The notes beneath the pieces were generated by a model. It was not told where the DNA came from, did not search any database, and saw nothing but the letters and a program-made list of their open reading frames with translations. Of a DNA stretch of 64,000 nucleotides, positions 12,101-23,699 are shown piece after piece; position 1 is the stretch's first letter, and every line of letters begins with the position of its first letter. The DNA comes from Holacanthus passer (taxonomy: Eukaryota; Chordata; Actinopteri; Pomacanthidae). The stretch spans positions 992,001 through 1,056,000 of the forward strand of contig JAFREQ010000095.1 in the NCBI GenBank assembly GCA_025331565.1, written 5' to 3'. Both the position numbers and the translations under genes were made by a program.

Positions 12101-14891
12101 AAAGTTACATAAATTAAAGCAAAACACCCACTTTAACTTATGTCAGAAGGTGAGGAGCGATGATTTTTCCTCACTTTCTGACAGTACCACATATGGATTA
12201 TTCTCAACATCAAGGCTATTTGATGTTAAATATTAAAACCGTGTTGTTGTTGTTTAGTATGAGTTTGCATTGAGTGAGACTGAAGAGTCATCTTTTCATT
12301 TCACATCCAGTGCGCTGGCGAACAGATGCAACAAAGTGTCACGGCCAAATTATTTTCTGACCTGCTGTAATTCATTTGCGCGCATCTGATGTGAGTCGGC
12401 CTCTTACAAAATCTTAAACTTGCTCTGACCTCCCTGTTTTTTCAGCGCTAACTTTCTGAGGATGCTCAAACAAAACTGCCTTCTACAGTCAAACACACAA
12501 CAACCTAAGCAAGAAAAGTCACTGCTGTGGTTAACAGGAGCAGAAAAAGTGCAGACCTAAAGACGGCAGCCAAAGGGTGCGTGTCACCAGAAAGCTCTCT
12601 TACGGTAAATGTCGACAAACTGCGGTGCGGATTAGCTCAGGGGTAGCCGGAGTGCAAATTGCTCCACTTAATGGTTTGACATTTGTATAGCAGCTTAGCA
12701 GCTCTGTGGGATGCGAGACAGACTGCTGCCAGGTGTAAAGCTCTTAAAATAACATAAAGACAAGCATATGGCCTGTGTGAGTTTAAATGTATAGAATTAA
12801 ATACTTGTTAATGCTCAACTCACATTTAGAACATTGTTAATATTCTCGGCACCTGAACATCCAACACGCTTAGTTTGGGAGGTCGCTGCCGTTAAATGGT
12901 TGTTTTCACCTCAAGTTACCTTTAAACTTCACGCACGAATAGGTCAGACTTGACAAATGGGTTAAGATACACAATGAGCTGGAGAAATGTGCACCTCATT
13001 TAAATACTCGTGGAACATTGGAAGAAGACATGAGCCGGGGTGAAATTAATTCCAGAGTGCGGCGGCTCAATGTGTTTCCAATTCCCTTTAAAAAACGTCT
13101 TTTGTTACAGTTAAAGGGGAAGACTTTCATTGGGCCAATTTCATGACATAATAACAGGCGGCTTAAAGGATATTACAGCAGAGGAGACAGAGCTCGCTCG
13201 CCAAAGACGTTTTCCTCCACAGAACCAATATGAAACACAGCAGATAAAATCATTTAAGAGAATCTGCATCTGGTTCCCGTCAGGTGCTGAAAGTTGCAGT
13301 TAGTTTTTGTTTACATGTTTTAAAGCGGGAGGTTCCACCGAGAATCAGAACCTTTCTCTGCAGACACATGGCCGAGATAACTGGATTTACGCAGCCACCT
13401 GGCAGCAACGTGATGAATATTAAGTTACAGCAAGTCAGCACACGACAATGTGCAGAAAAAAATGTAGTTAAAAATGGGATAATGGGCAAAGTACAAATTC
13501 AATATAGGAGGCACGAGGTCTGGAGCACATGGTTATATGAGTGGCAACATTTTCACAAACTGCCATTAAACTGAATATTTAGTATTTTCTGAACTAGTTC
13601 CTACAACATGTCTTCCGCCTGCATCTAAAGTTAAAAGCGTTTATACCTGTTCTGAATGGCCAAACTTGAAAAGCCTGCAATTACAGCCTCCTCCCGCCTC
13701 CCTCTCTCTCTCTCTAAGAGCTCTTTCGTGTCTTTGTTGTGTCAGCGCCATGAATTGCACAAACGTAGACAGTAACAAACCCTTTTGGACGGTCTCTCCT
13801 CAAAGGCGTCCGCGATGACGCGACGTCCCAAACAAAAAGTGACGGAAGTAGTAGTAGAGCGAAGAATGAAAAAAATTGAGCGTGAGAGGAAATTAAATTT
13901 CTCTCTCACTCCAGAGACAGAAAAAAGTGAGGTAAAAACTCACAACTTTACTGTTAGAGCGAGTCTCCGGTTGTGGCCTACGATCCATTGTATGATGACG
14001 ATACGTGGTCGACTCGCAATTCAGTTATTCTTGTTGCTGGAGTTTTTACCTCTTCGTGAAAGTTAAATCCTCCTAAATTTTGCTGTCAGAGTTACTTTAA
14101 GACACTTTAGTTTAAGACACTTCAAGACACTTTAGTGGCATTCAGACTGAAAACAGCTTTGCATTAAAAAAAAAAAAAAAAGCAAGTGGATGAGTTGTGG
14201 TTGCTTCAGGTTCCTGTGAGACAATGACATAGTCAGAGCTTAATGCATTTAAAGGCTTATAAATATAATTCTTTGAGACTTTACAACTCTGGAAATCACG
14301 CTGTCAATCATTTTAGAAATACGCTGCCACATGTCACAAATTTACTTTGTGCTTGTCCATGTTTGAACACACAGCTTTGCCAGATGACGTCGTATTGTGG
14401 CAAAAGTTGATCCAGGTTCAACTTTTTTTTGCAGGACCAGCCCTCGTTTCTTCGCCAGAGCCCTGCGCATCGGACAAAATGGTCCCATTCAAATGAATAA
14501 AGGATCCACATTTTTTCACGCTGCTGTGTGCATGAACGCAGCCTTGATGATCCGACAGGCGCTTTGTTTGAAGCCTGCCGAGGCCCTGCTCCATCCCTCT
14601 TATGTCTGGCTGTTTTGTGTGTCCTGCAGAGATCTCCCAACTCTACAAACTCAATATATAAGCTCTGCCAGCTGCCGGCAGACTGGCCAACACGGGGTTG
14701 ATATAATCAACAGTGAGTCCAATCCAACTCCTGGAGTGATTGCGTGTTGTGTGCAGCAAATTGAAAATGCCAAAAAGGTGCATTTGCTGGATGCAACATT
14801 CTCCATATAAGAGCAGCAGCTATAGCCTCCATAAAGAAAACAACAAAGGACATGTGTCGGGGAATGTGCAGCAGGCAGGGAACACACAAAC

Positions 14892-15054
14892 CTTTCCTGT
14901 CAGTGCCGTTGGGGACCTGCGAGGTGTTGATGCCCTTGGCGATCTCCTGGTTGGTGGTTTCCTTGGTGGAGCCTTTGAGCTTACTCTTCGGAGCGTCCAG
15001 GGCTTTTAGCTTCTTGGCATGTTTGGTCCCCTTGTAGTGGGCCAAGGCCTGGCT
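14892..15054 (-). CDS. znf385d: znf385d coding exon 4 (second half of zinc finger 1 and linker)
   Basis: The exon begins after the acceptor TTCTCCTCACAG and encodes SQALAHYKGTKHAKKLKAL, the His pair and basic helix that complete finger 1. A Lys/Ser/Thr-rich linker follows (KSKLKGSTKETTNQEIAKG, then NTSQVPNGTDRK). The donor is AAAG|GTTTGT, weaker than the others because it lacks the usual A/G at +3 and A at +4. It is favoured over an upstream GCAG|GTCCCC because it ends in phase 1, which the phase of exon 5 requires (G|AT = Asp). The spacing C-x2-C-x12-H-x5-H spanning exons 3 and 4 is typical of the family. Confidence 0.93.
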
Positions 15055-17739
15055 CTGTGAGGAGAACAAATAACAAGCTTGATTTAACACTGGGAGAGCA
15101 GCGAAACACAGAGCCAGGATAAAATGAAATATGAAAACTAGAGGAACACAGTCAGAGTCAATGAAGCAGACTAAACATAGTTAGCGGGGGACAGTTGATA
15201 CGCCTCACAGTCCAGCAGAAAGACCTCACATCTGATTGTGTTTATGCCAGTGTTAGAAAGAAAAAAAAAAATCTCCTCTCACAAAATGATTATCTCACTC
15301 TTGTAATTGGTTTTCTAAGTTATTTAAGTGCTTTATTTTTTTGGATCTGTTGAGTGAATAACTTCAGAGCTGTTTTTCATTTTCCCCAAAAGGCTGCATA
15401 TGAGTAAAAGCAGCATTTTGGAATTTAAAATCATCTATTGTTCTACAGCTTTAGAGGGCCTTCATGTCAAATAATTTCCTCTTGTAAAAACAGGGACTTT
15501 TGCAAAATCAGCCCATTATATTCAGTCATTTTCCCCCGCTTCCAGCTTCTGAATAGCTGTCGAGATTTCAAATTTGTCTGCCTATTCAAGCTGTGAACGA
15601 GGGGTAATGAAATGACCAGTCGGTGCGAATATGAAGCCTTTATTAACAACAATAATACCTGGATGTCAGTGATTGAGAAATCTGCGTGACCCGCGATGGA
15701 TAATTTATGGAGTGGCTGTTTGCTTTAAAGTCGGGACACGTAGCGGCGCCGAGAATTCACCTTCACAACAGATTCACCCGGGCACACAGAAGTGGGACAT
15801 ATGCAAAGACTTTGAGCTGTCCTTGTTTACCTCGGCACACTCTCCTGCATACCTCGCCGGTGGCAGTAAGGAAGGTATCAGGAGAGATGCAATTGCCTCT
15901 TGGAATAAATAAGTGCGCCAACCACACGTCCCCAGAAGACATTTGTAAGCATCTTTATTTATGGGCCGCTGTGGGGATGTTCACTAAAGACTGCTGGGAC
16001 AAAGAGACCATCGCAGGTAGCATAGAAGCAAAATCCAGTTTCCTTTTGTTCCTCATCAGTAATTAGTGTCGATTGTCTTAGCAGATTGTTTTAATGTAAG
16101 AAAATAAGCTCTTGATACTCTCTTGGAAATTTCCTACAATATATGATTATAATATTAAATATAATATAAAGAGACAAGTAAGGTTCCATCATAAGAGGGG
16201 ACCAGAAATCATAGCTCAATAATTTTGTTGTGAAGTCGCTGCGGTGCCTTAAATGTTTTCCCGTCCTTACAGAAACCATTTTTTGGATGAGGCATCGCTT
16301 TTTCAAACAGAGTGCACATCTCGTTCTGGCAGGAAACTATTCATTCTGACCCACATTCATCACTCGGCAGGTACCGAAGACATGACTTATTTTTTTTGTC
16401 ACGACACGCAGGTGATACGGATGGCTGTTTAATGCGACTGCGCCAATAATTCATCTTTCATTAGAGCAATGAAGTGGAAGAATTGCCCGAACTCCGCGTT
16501 TGACACATGCGTGATTAAAACTGGGAAGGAAATCATTTGTTTTCCTTCCAGGTGCTCGGCGAGGAGGGGGAAGACATCAAACAAGCCAGAGTCGGAGGGT
16601 TGTTCTTAGGATTTAGAGAGGCTGTCTGGAAACCGAAAAGGTCAGGGTTAAATCTCAGTGTGTCCATCAACAGACGTGAGCTCATGAGCAAGATGTGATG
16701 AGTGTCAGCTAATATGTAGACTCTATTTAGTCCTTCCATTAAAGGCCCTGAAAACACATTTTCTCAATTGGCTTCATACTATGAGGGATGAGGTTGTACC
16801 TGAACACAACATTTTCTGCCAACGCAAGAACAGTTCAGGTCATTTTACATGAGCGATTTCTGTATTTGTGTTTTTCTGTGTGCTCCTTAAGGCTGGTTTG
16901 AAGTTGGCAGGGCTCAGTTTTTGAGGGTTTAACTAATAATCAATAAGCCTAAAGGATTTTTTTTCCAAACTTTAGCTTTTTTTAAAAATGTATTTAATCA
17001 TTAATATTTAATGTTGCAGAGAAATATTTGTGACTTGAAATTGGGTTTTCATTGGCTTTAAGTTTAGAATGAATGCGTTGTTTACTTTTCTCACCAGATT
17101 TTGAAGCATATCAACCATTTCAGGCTTGGATATGTGTCTTTACATCTTGTGGACATGCACTTCATCCTGTAGATGTGCAGCTGATTGTAAATATTGTTTA
17201 CAAAGTTACTTTTCCATCCAAGTCATGGCAGTGATCTGAATCTGTAGGACCTTTCCACCATTGACCATTGTAGACATAGTTGCACAAAGTCTATCAGCAC
17301 AAGGTGAATACACAAAGACACATATTGAATATGCGTCTTGTTCTTCTGAAGCTGCACTGATCAATAGTTCTATATTAACAATGGATTCAATGTGTATAAA
17401 CCCACAGAAAATGATCACAGACGCTGCAGTTCCCCTCCGCTCTCATTTAAGTTATCTTATTTGTCGTACGCACAATAACAACATTGAAGTACTCGATGGC
17501 AATGAAACTCTTGTTCTCAGGCTCCTTTCAACACTCACATGGTATAACAAGAAAATCACACACATGAGAAATGAGAACAAGAGAATCTAAGACATAAAGT
17601 AGCGCACAAGTTAAAATATAGAAATAACATTTATATAAAATATAATTTTGTGGTAGACTGGGGTATAATAGTGATAAAATGAATGAAGGAATGAAAGTGT
17701 AATGAAGACAGGTTGTGCAGTAAGGTAGTAAATGTATAT

Positions 17740-18540
17740 GTATGTATATATATTTATACTGTATAGCACCATTTACACACAAGGAAATTCAAAGTGCTTT
17801 ACATGGGCATAGAAATATATTGAAAATAAGACATTAAGAAAACAATAAAATTGCATTTAAACTTACAGATTAAAAATTAGTTCTGGTTCTAATTTAAGCT
17901 GCAGCAACAATAGTCTGATTTAAGCTCTGATTGAAATGAGCAGCCAGTTTTCTCAGATTCAGGTTCAGCAGGTATTCAGGAAGTTTCGGAGCACAGAAAG
18001 TAAAAGCTGCTTCACCTTGCTTGGGTTGGATCCTGTGAACACTGAGCCCCAGATGGCCTGAGGGGTCCGGAGGCTTCCTGACGTACAAGTAACTCAGAGA
18101 TGTATTAAGGCCCGAGACCATTTAGTGCTTTATAGACAAGTAATAGGATTTTAAAATCTATCCTTCGACACACAGGAAGCCGGCGCTGTGATTTACGGAG
18201 TGCGGTAATGCGCTCCAGCCTCTTGGTGTTAGTGAGGACTCTGGCAGCAGCAGCAGCGTCGAGGACGAGCTGCAGCTGTCTGATTGATTTTTCACTAAGA
18301 CCTGTGAAGACACCGTCACTATAGTCTGAGAAGAAACGCATGAACAAGTTTCTCTGCACCTGGTTAAGACAGAAATCCTTTAATCTGTGCTGCGTTTTTA
18401 AGGTGGTAGTCGGCTGATTTTGTAATTGTCTTTATGCAACTATTGAAATTCCAAAACTACAAAATTTCTGGCTTGATTTGTAGATGTTTGTGTATTGAAT
18501 TCAAGATTATTCATGATCTTCTTTAGTTATCATTTCAGTT
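17740..18540 (-). mobile_element. L2/Maui-like LINE relic with RT C-terminus and 3' end
   Basis: The minus strand encodes GVFTGLSEKSIRQLQLVLDA and RIDFKILLLVYKALNGLGP, strongly reminiscent of the L2-type reverse-transcriptase C-terminal block in fish. A second open piece (17894-18121) continues with AFTFCAPKLPEYL. The 3' end has the L2-like TGTAAAGCACTTTGAATTTCC...GTGCTATA tail (about 17763-17805). Stops and frame changes make it non-functional. The element lies in the same orientation as znf385d. Confidence 0.78.
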
Positions 18541-18699
18541 TCATGCAGACGGGTTATGCACATAAATACACAGTATATGATGTGCTGGTTTAACAGCTTG
18601 TATATGTAAGTATATATACATACTGCAATGTGCACAGGTATAAACAGGTGATATATAGTAAACAGGTAGTAACATTAAATACATTTAAAGTGCACCAAC

Positions 18700-18980
18700 A
18701 TGTTAAGGACTGTTTTAGTGGCAGCTAATGTTTTGGTTCAACAGATTTTAACTTTATTGTTTCGGTTCATTCTCCTCAGCTGTTTTTTAGCAGAAAGAGC
18801 CAGATATTATCCTCGGGAGCCGCTAAAGTCCAAAAGAAAAAGTTAACATTGACTCATCATGATGCTACATGCGACTCCAATCAGATGCTAATGTCGCTCT
18901 GTGTGTGAGCGTGTAAATAAGCGTCTGTTTGTTGACGCTTCTATAAGGTGATAATATGTCAGTGTTGTGGAAACAGGCTC
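18700..18980 (+). repeat. dispersed repeat family C, possible third copy
   Basis: The later half shares GATGCTAATGTCGCTCTGTG, a GTGTAAATA segment and TAAGGTGATAATATGTCAG with the ends of the two clearer copies. The start is not preserved. A short related start (AAAGTTGCACTAAGCAGCCTTTTATATTAAC) also appears at about 32640. Confidence 0.38.
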
Positions 18981-20639
18981 TAAAGAAAAGCAATGAATGC
19001 ACCTTTGAGACAACAAGTCATTTAATTAACATTTTCTTGCGCGAGAAAATGAAACCAGTTTAATATATTTACTGTAAATGTGACAAATGTGATCTCATTT
19101 TGTTAAAAATTTGTTTTCAGGAGGAGGATTTTTGCCTTTGATGAAGAAAAATTCAGAAATTGTCTTAATTTCAACCTTCATTCAGACTTGCTTTAGCACA
19201 TCATACCTCAACACTCAAAAACAAAGAAATTATTGTCTGATTTCTAACAAGATTTTAAACATTCGCTCTTACATGGCTCAGTATTTATCAGATCATTACC
19301 AATGTGTAGTTTATAGTTTATGTGAATGTGAGACAGTCTGGTTTATCAAACATCCTCCCTCCTGTACTGAAGTAATGATATTTTCATTCCTTATGTTGAA
19401 AATATGGATAATGTCTAATAAAACACACATTTGGTTAAATAGGCTGTGAGTCTGTGGGAGAGGAGATGGCAGAAAACAAGGAAAAACGTTCACTTCAAAT
19501 GGACGAAAGCTTCTTCCAAATTGAGTTACGACATCAAACTGACCGTTGTTTTCGTGGCCAATGTGTTTCTTGTTCCGGCTTCATAATTCAATTAACTGAA
19601 TGGGATTTAAACAAGACTTGACTAATTTGTTCCATAAGCAGCCGACTGTGTCTGGAGGTCGGGGTTAGTCAGAACAGACCAAACTCAACACGGAGGAAAG
19701 TGTTACAGCTGTTTCAGATGCTCAGATTTATTGACTCCTGCTCTCATAACCAGCAAGTGTTTATTATATGATGCTCAAATATCTCCCAACATGGAGGGTA
19801 AACCAGCTTGAATCATGTTGTATTTGTGAAATAGTTTACTCATTTTTCTTAAATCTGTGAACTATACCCATTTTTTTATTTATGGAGTTGGAGTCGACTC
19901 CCACTTTTATTTGTAGTACTGAGTTTAAGCACCATTTTTAGCCAGTCATAAATCTTTACGACCCAGATTCTCAGAGAATATACAGAGTCGTAGGCAGCAT
20001 TATGATCAGGCTGCAGGTTATTGAAGGACGGTGCCTTAAAGTGCAGCAGAGGATGTAGATTAAAGCCTATAGTGATGCAGACTTTGGGGGGTTCATCTTA
20101 TATTAATGTTGAGGTCAACGACATCACTGCTACACATATGCAAAAACTCTCCCACCCACCCACATTCCTGTGGATAAGACCCCAGCGAACGATCCCAACT
20201 CACAACAAAGAAGCCCTCGTCTTTGTTTTAACCACTAACACCCGGTGTGGGAGCCTCGGCGTCTGTGGGGGAGCGGGATCAGGTGTCGGGAGACGGCCAC
20301 GCCTCAGTCTGATTCATTGTGTGAGTCGAATGTGGTGTGACGGAAATAAATACATTTTTAAAATATATTTCCTCTGGAACCGAGCCGCAGCCTCCACCTG
20401 ATTGTTTGAATATATTTATATTCTCCCTCAATAAGCTTTCATCAAAATCAAATGATTCTCAAATAGACGGCTACTGTTGGACTTGTTTCAGAACCGAGAA
20501 GATGTTTAAGCTTGAATAAAAGAAAAGAATAAATGTTTGATAAATGTTTGAAATGTTTCTGCACATCAACAATGATAGAAAATACTTCATTACAAGCCGA
20601 AGTCCTGTGTTCTTCAAAATTTACTTGAAGTATGAAAAG

Positions 20640-20790
20640 TAAAAGCACTTGTGCAGAAAAATTTCTTGCTATGTGAAGGAACTAGTAATAACACCACACA
20701 ATACCTCTCTCTGACTTGAAATGAATTAGAAACGAAAAGTGCCATTACATGGAAATACCTGAGTAAAGTACATCAAAATCAATCTTAGTT
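20640..20790 (+). repeat. short hAT-like repeat fragment beside the tetraspanin 3' end
   Basis: Scattered AAGTATGAAAAGTAAAAGCAC and TACCTGAGTAAAGTACATC motifs resemble the family at 24230-24752. It sits directly downstream (minus strand) of the tetraspanin poly(A) signal. The assignment is weak because the copy is degraded. Confidence 0.35.
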
Positions 20791-20804
20791 TTTTCCACGC
20801 GATT

Positions 20805-20810
20805 TTTATT
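20805..20810 (-). terminator. candidate poly(A) signal of the tetraspanin gene
   Basis: AATAAA reads on the minus strand about 175 bases after the stop codon (TAA), a reasonable 3' UTR length. A short A-rich run follows at about 20789-20794, which could be remnant poly(A) of a retrocopy, but it is too short to be decisive. Interspersed repeat sequence begins just beyond it. Confidence 0.5.
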
Positions 20811-20982
20811 GTCAAAAATGCATAATATGTAGTTCATAGCTACAAAATAAACCATATAAACACAGGCACAAAGAGTAGAAACATATTAAAATTTGCGGCG
20901 ACACAAAGCTCAGACAAGATGCAGTTAAGACTGTCGTGATGATCTATTCTTCCATCAACACCTCCAACTCAGGCCACTGAAT

Positions 20983-21678
20983 TTAAACGATGCCTTTCTT
21001 ATGTTTCCTAATACGACAGAGCAGAACCAATGAGAAAATCATGCCCAGAATCATCAAGACGCCAAAAGCAAACGCGGTCCCCATGAGCGAGTCCGACACT
21101 CTGTCCAGCCAAGTCATCAGGTAGGTCATGCAGGGCGTGGAGTAAATCTCCCGTCCGTCCAGTTTGGTGCAGTTTCTGGACGTGTCTGTGCAGTTGCATG
21201 AGTCAGGCACCACCGTCGAGCTGCCCCAGTCGAGATGTCCGTCGAAGAAGCCGCAGCAGAAGCCGTTGATTTCCACGTTCTGAAACGACTCCCGAACGTC
21301 CTTCGGCTGCTCGCTCAGCGGAAGCAGCCGCCTCATGTGTTTCTTCACCACCTCCTGGGCGGCCGCGGTCCTCGACACGGCTCCCAGCGCTCCCACGGCC
21401 AAAAGCATGAGGAACATCACCAGCAGGCCCAGGAAGAACAGGCCGAGCAGGCAGCGGTTCTCTCGGATCGCCCCGCAGAAGCCCAGGAAGCCAAAAATCA
21501 CTGTCACAGCACCGATAAATATCAGCAGGTTTATGGCAGGGAGGAGTTCGTCAGTGATCTGATAGTCTGCTTTGTTGTTCCTGATGTGAATGGACAAACC
21601 GAGAACAGTGATCCCAACCACGAAAAACAAGAGGTTGAAGGTGAAAAGCAGGTATTTGATGATCTTGCTGAACGTCAT
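20983..21678 (-). CDS. intronless tetraspanin nested in znf385d intron 3
   Basis: This is a complete, uninterrupted 231-codon frame with an ATG in good context (A at -3). Four hydrophobic segments fit tetraspanin topology: TM1 about residues 9-31, TM2 about 45-69, TM3 about 77-101, and TM4 about 199-222. The cytosolic ends are short, and the tail is basic (RIRKHKKGIV). The large extracellular loop (about 103-197) carries the CCG signature at 141-143 and further Cys at 161, 163, 170 and 183, making six, enough for three disulfides. N162-C-T and N169-C-T are glycosylation sequons. The polar residue in TM1 (N15) and the ENRC segment after TM2 also fit the family. Tetraspanins organise membrane microdomains with integrins and immune receptors. 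The overall length and loop resemble the TSPAN8/CD9-like group, but I cannot name the orthologue. Vertebrate tetraspanin genes normally have several coding introns; this one has none, so a retrocopy or intron loss is inferred. Intact frame and motifs argue against a pseudogene. Confidence 0.93.
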   Translation of the reverse strand: MTFSKIIKYLLFTFNLLFFVVGITVLGLSIHIRNNKADYQITDELLPAINLLIFIGAVTVIFGFLGFCGAIRENRCLLGLFFLGLLVMFLMLLAVGALGAVSRTAAAQEVVKKHMRRLLPLSEQPKDVRESFQNVEINGFCCGFFDGHLDWGSSTVVPDSCNCTDTSRNCTKLDGREIYSTPCMTYLMTWLDRVSDSLMGTAFAFGVLMILGMIFSLVLLCRIRKHKKGIV

Positions 21679-21760
21679 TGTTCGACCCCGGTGTGAAGCT
21701 TAATGACACTGGGTGCTACAGCTGGAATATAAGAAGGCTGTTGTCAGAGGAGGTGGGAAC
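21679..21760 (-). promoter_or_regulatory. 5' flank of the tetraspanin: acceptor-like or TATA-like element
   Basis: Reading the minus strand toward the ATG, the sequence CCTTCTTATATTCCAG ends at 21722, leaving 43 bases before the start codon. It is a plausible splice acceptor (pyrimidine-rich then CAG), which would imply a non-coding 5' exon further upstream. It also contains a TATAT core about 50 bases from the ATG that could act as a TATA-like element. The two readings have different consequences (spliced gene with intronless CDS, or a compact single-exon gene), and sequence alone does not decide between them. Confidence 0.35.
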
Positions 21761-23699
21761 TTTTAACCATTTACACTTTCGGGGGTGGGTTCAGAGGATG
21801 ACGGTTCACCTTGTTGAAAGCAGAGCACAATGGAAACTGAGCCGAGGGGGGAAAAGATAAGTTGCTCTCCCGGTTGTTCAAGATATCAAATGGCAAGACG
21901 TCCGGATGGCCACAAATAATCGGATGGCATGAATCCAAATCATTGGAATAAAACTAATTATACCTCTTTTTGACTAAAATAATCCACATATTAAGAAGTA
22001 AATGAGAAACTACTTTAGTGTATTCCTGTTTTCATTTTCATCACATATGAAGAACTGTGAATATTAACATTTAGTCCCATGTTGTGTTTGACTTTACTAC
22101 CACATAGTTTCCCTCCAGCTGTGCGTGTAATAGTAATAATAATCATAATTGCAAAATGAACCAGTTCTTTTCCTTCAAATATCTTTTTTCTTTTCTTGTG
22201 GTCTTGTTAAAACCCAATAAGTATTGAAGTGGCCACATTCTGAGTTTACTGCACATTTGAGGTCAAGGAAAAAAATACAGAACTGAGCATGAATCATTGT
22301 TACTACACAAACTTTGGAAAGAGTTCTTGTTCTATGGGCTACGCGTGGATAAATATATGTCAATTTTGTTTGCCAAAAAGTTATTCACAGACAAAGAAAC
22401 ATATAGTATGTTATATCTCATCCATATGTTCCACAATACGTTATCTGACCAAATTGGACCCCAGAGAGCTGTAACTCCCTGTTAGACGTCTTTTTAACAA
22501 ACTGTTGTCAGACTCAAATAACAGAAAATCAGATGGGTTAATGCTGCGTAAAGACGACTGTCGACACCTATCAGAGATATAGAGAAGCTTATTTAACCAT
22601 GTTTTACAGTCTGAGCCTGCAAGAGCCAGATGCTTCAGTACATAACTGCTGTTTCATGTGCGTTTATTTTAAAGATTACTCATCAATTTTAAATGATCCT
22701 TCTGTTGGAAACAACACTCCTGTGAAAGTTTAAATCTAGTTTTGTTTCTCTAGATCACTCAAATATCTCATTGACACAATCAAAGTACATACACGTATAT
22801 CTTCATCTCCCATTTGATCTCTTCAGATCTCTGTTTGCATTCATGACTCAACTGTTTCTGTCACCTTTTGCGTGCAGCACCATGAAAGCATTCCAGGAAA
22901 CTGTGTCTGAAAATGTGTCGTCATACTCAGACTTAAACAACATCACGTCTCCTCCTGTCTAACCACTACAAACACTTGACTTCTGGTCCAGTTGGATGAA
23001 CTAGTTCTGTTGGCGTGTGTGACCTGAAGCCTGAGGTTTTGTGTTTGACTATGAGCCCTGATAGATCCTGGACCATCAGGATGAACTACCTCCAGACTCA
23101 TGGACCTTTGTGGGCCTGGAACTATGTCAGAGTCCCTCTCTGGTTCCTCCTCTTAGGTAACTGTCTGAGTTCCTAGACTCTTGGAAAAATTCCTGTGGTG
23201 GAAGTTACATTAAATTGAGAAGTAATGTTTACAGAAATCCCCTTTGGATTATCAGCTTGTAAAAAACTGGAGGTCCAAACAAATGAAACTCGAAGTCGAA
23301 GCAAAGAGATAAAGGAAGAGTTGTAAAGGCATTAAATGTAAACAGGTGATAAAGTGGCCGTATTAAGGGAATAAATGAGGCTCACTGGTGACTCACTCGC
23401 TGTCGACAAATTACAGACTGGAGTCCAGTTTATGATCTGGACCCATAAACATGAACGCATCCAGTAAAGCAGAAACATCTTAAAGCCTTTTAAAGCAGAG
23501 AAGCTCTTTTCTCTTTATGGTCTCGGGCCATTAGTGGGTTCACAAACAGGCTTTCTGCTCACCCACAGAGCAGCTGAGGTTCGAGCAGGTCCAGCTTCCT
23601 GCTCTGCATCGTGTCACATTCACGTTATGATAAACTGTCAGCAGAGCAGATTAAGATGCTCCTCTCTTGTAGCTGCAGCTTAAATAAAATGAAAAATCA

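Larger units (their letters stand above)
2417..14891 (-). other. znf385d: znf385d intron 4
   Basis: This is an intron of about 12.5 kb. It holds a Rex-like LINE relic (4830-5660), a short SINE-like tail (4085-4142), a fish interspersed repeat (7631-7985), a purine tract (8480-8780), a short CT repeat near 9841-9872, and several non-repetitive blocks that look like regulatory DNA (about 3480-3830, 8250-8465, 8920-9130, 11580-11790 and 13010-13200). The open frames at 3583-3996, 8764-9180 and 13785-14066 show no family resemblance. Confidence 0.85.

Noticed and set aside
12624..12680. tRNA-like A box (TTAGCTCAGGGGTAGCC)
   Set aside because: No matching B box (GGTTCGAATCC-like) at the right distance and no cloverleaf; not supported as a tRNA or SINE head.
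14397..14810. 137-codon plus-strand frame next to exon 4
   Set aside because: There is no domain or homology signal and it lies in AT-rich intron; probably chance.
21235..21696. 153-codon plus-strand frame over the tetraspanin
   Set aside because: It is antisense to the tetraspanin CDS, with His/Glu/Gln-rich composition and no family resemblance.
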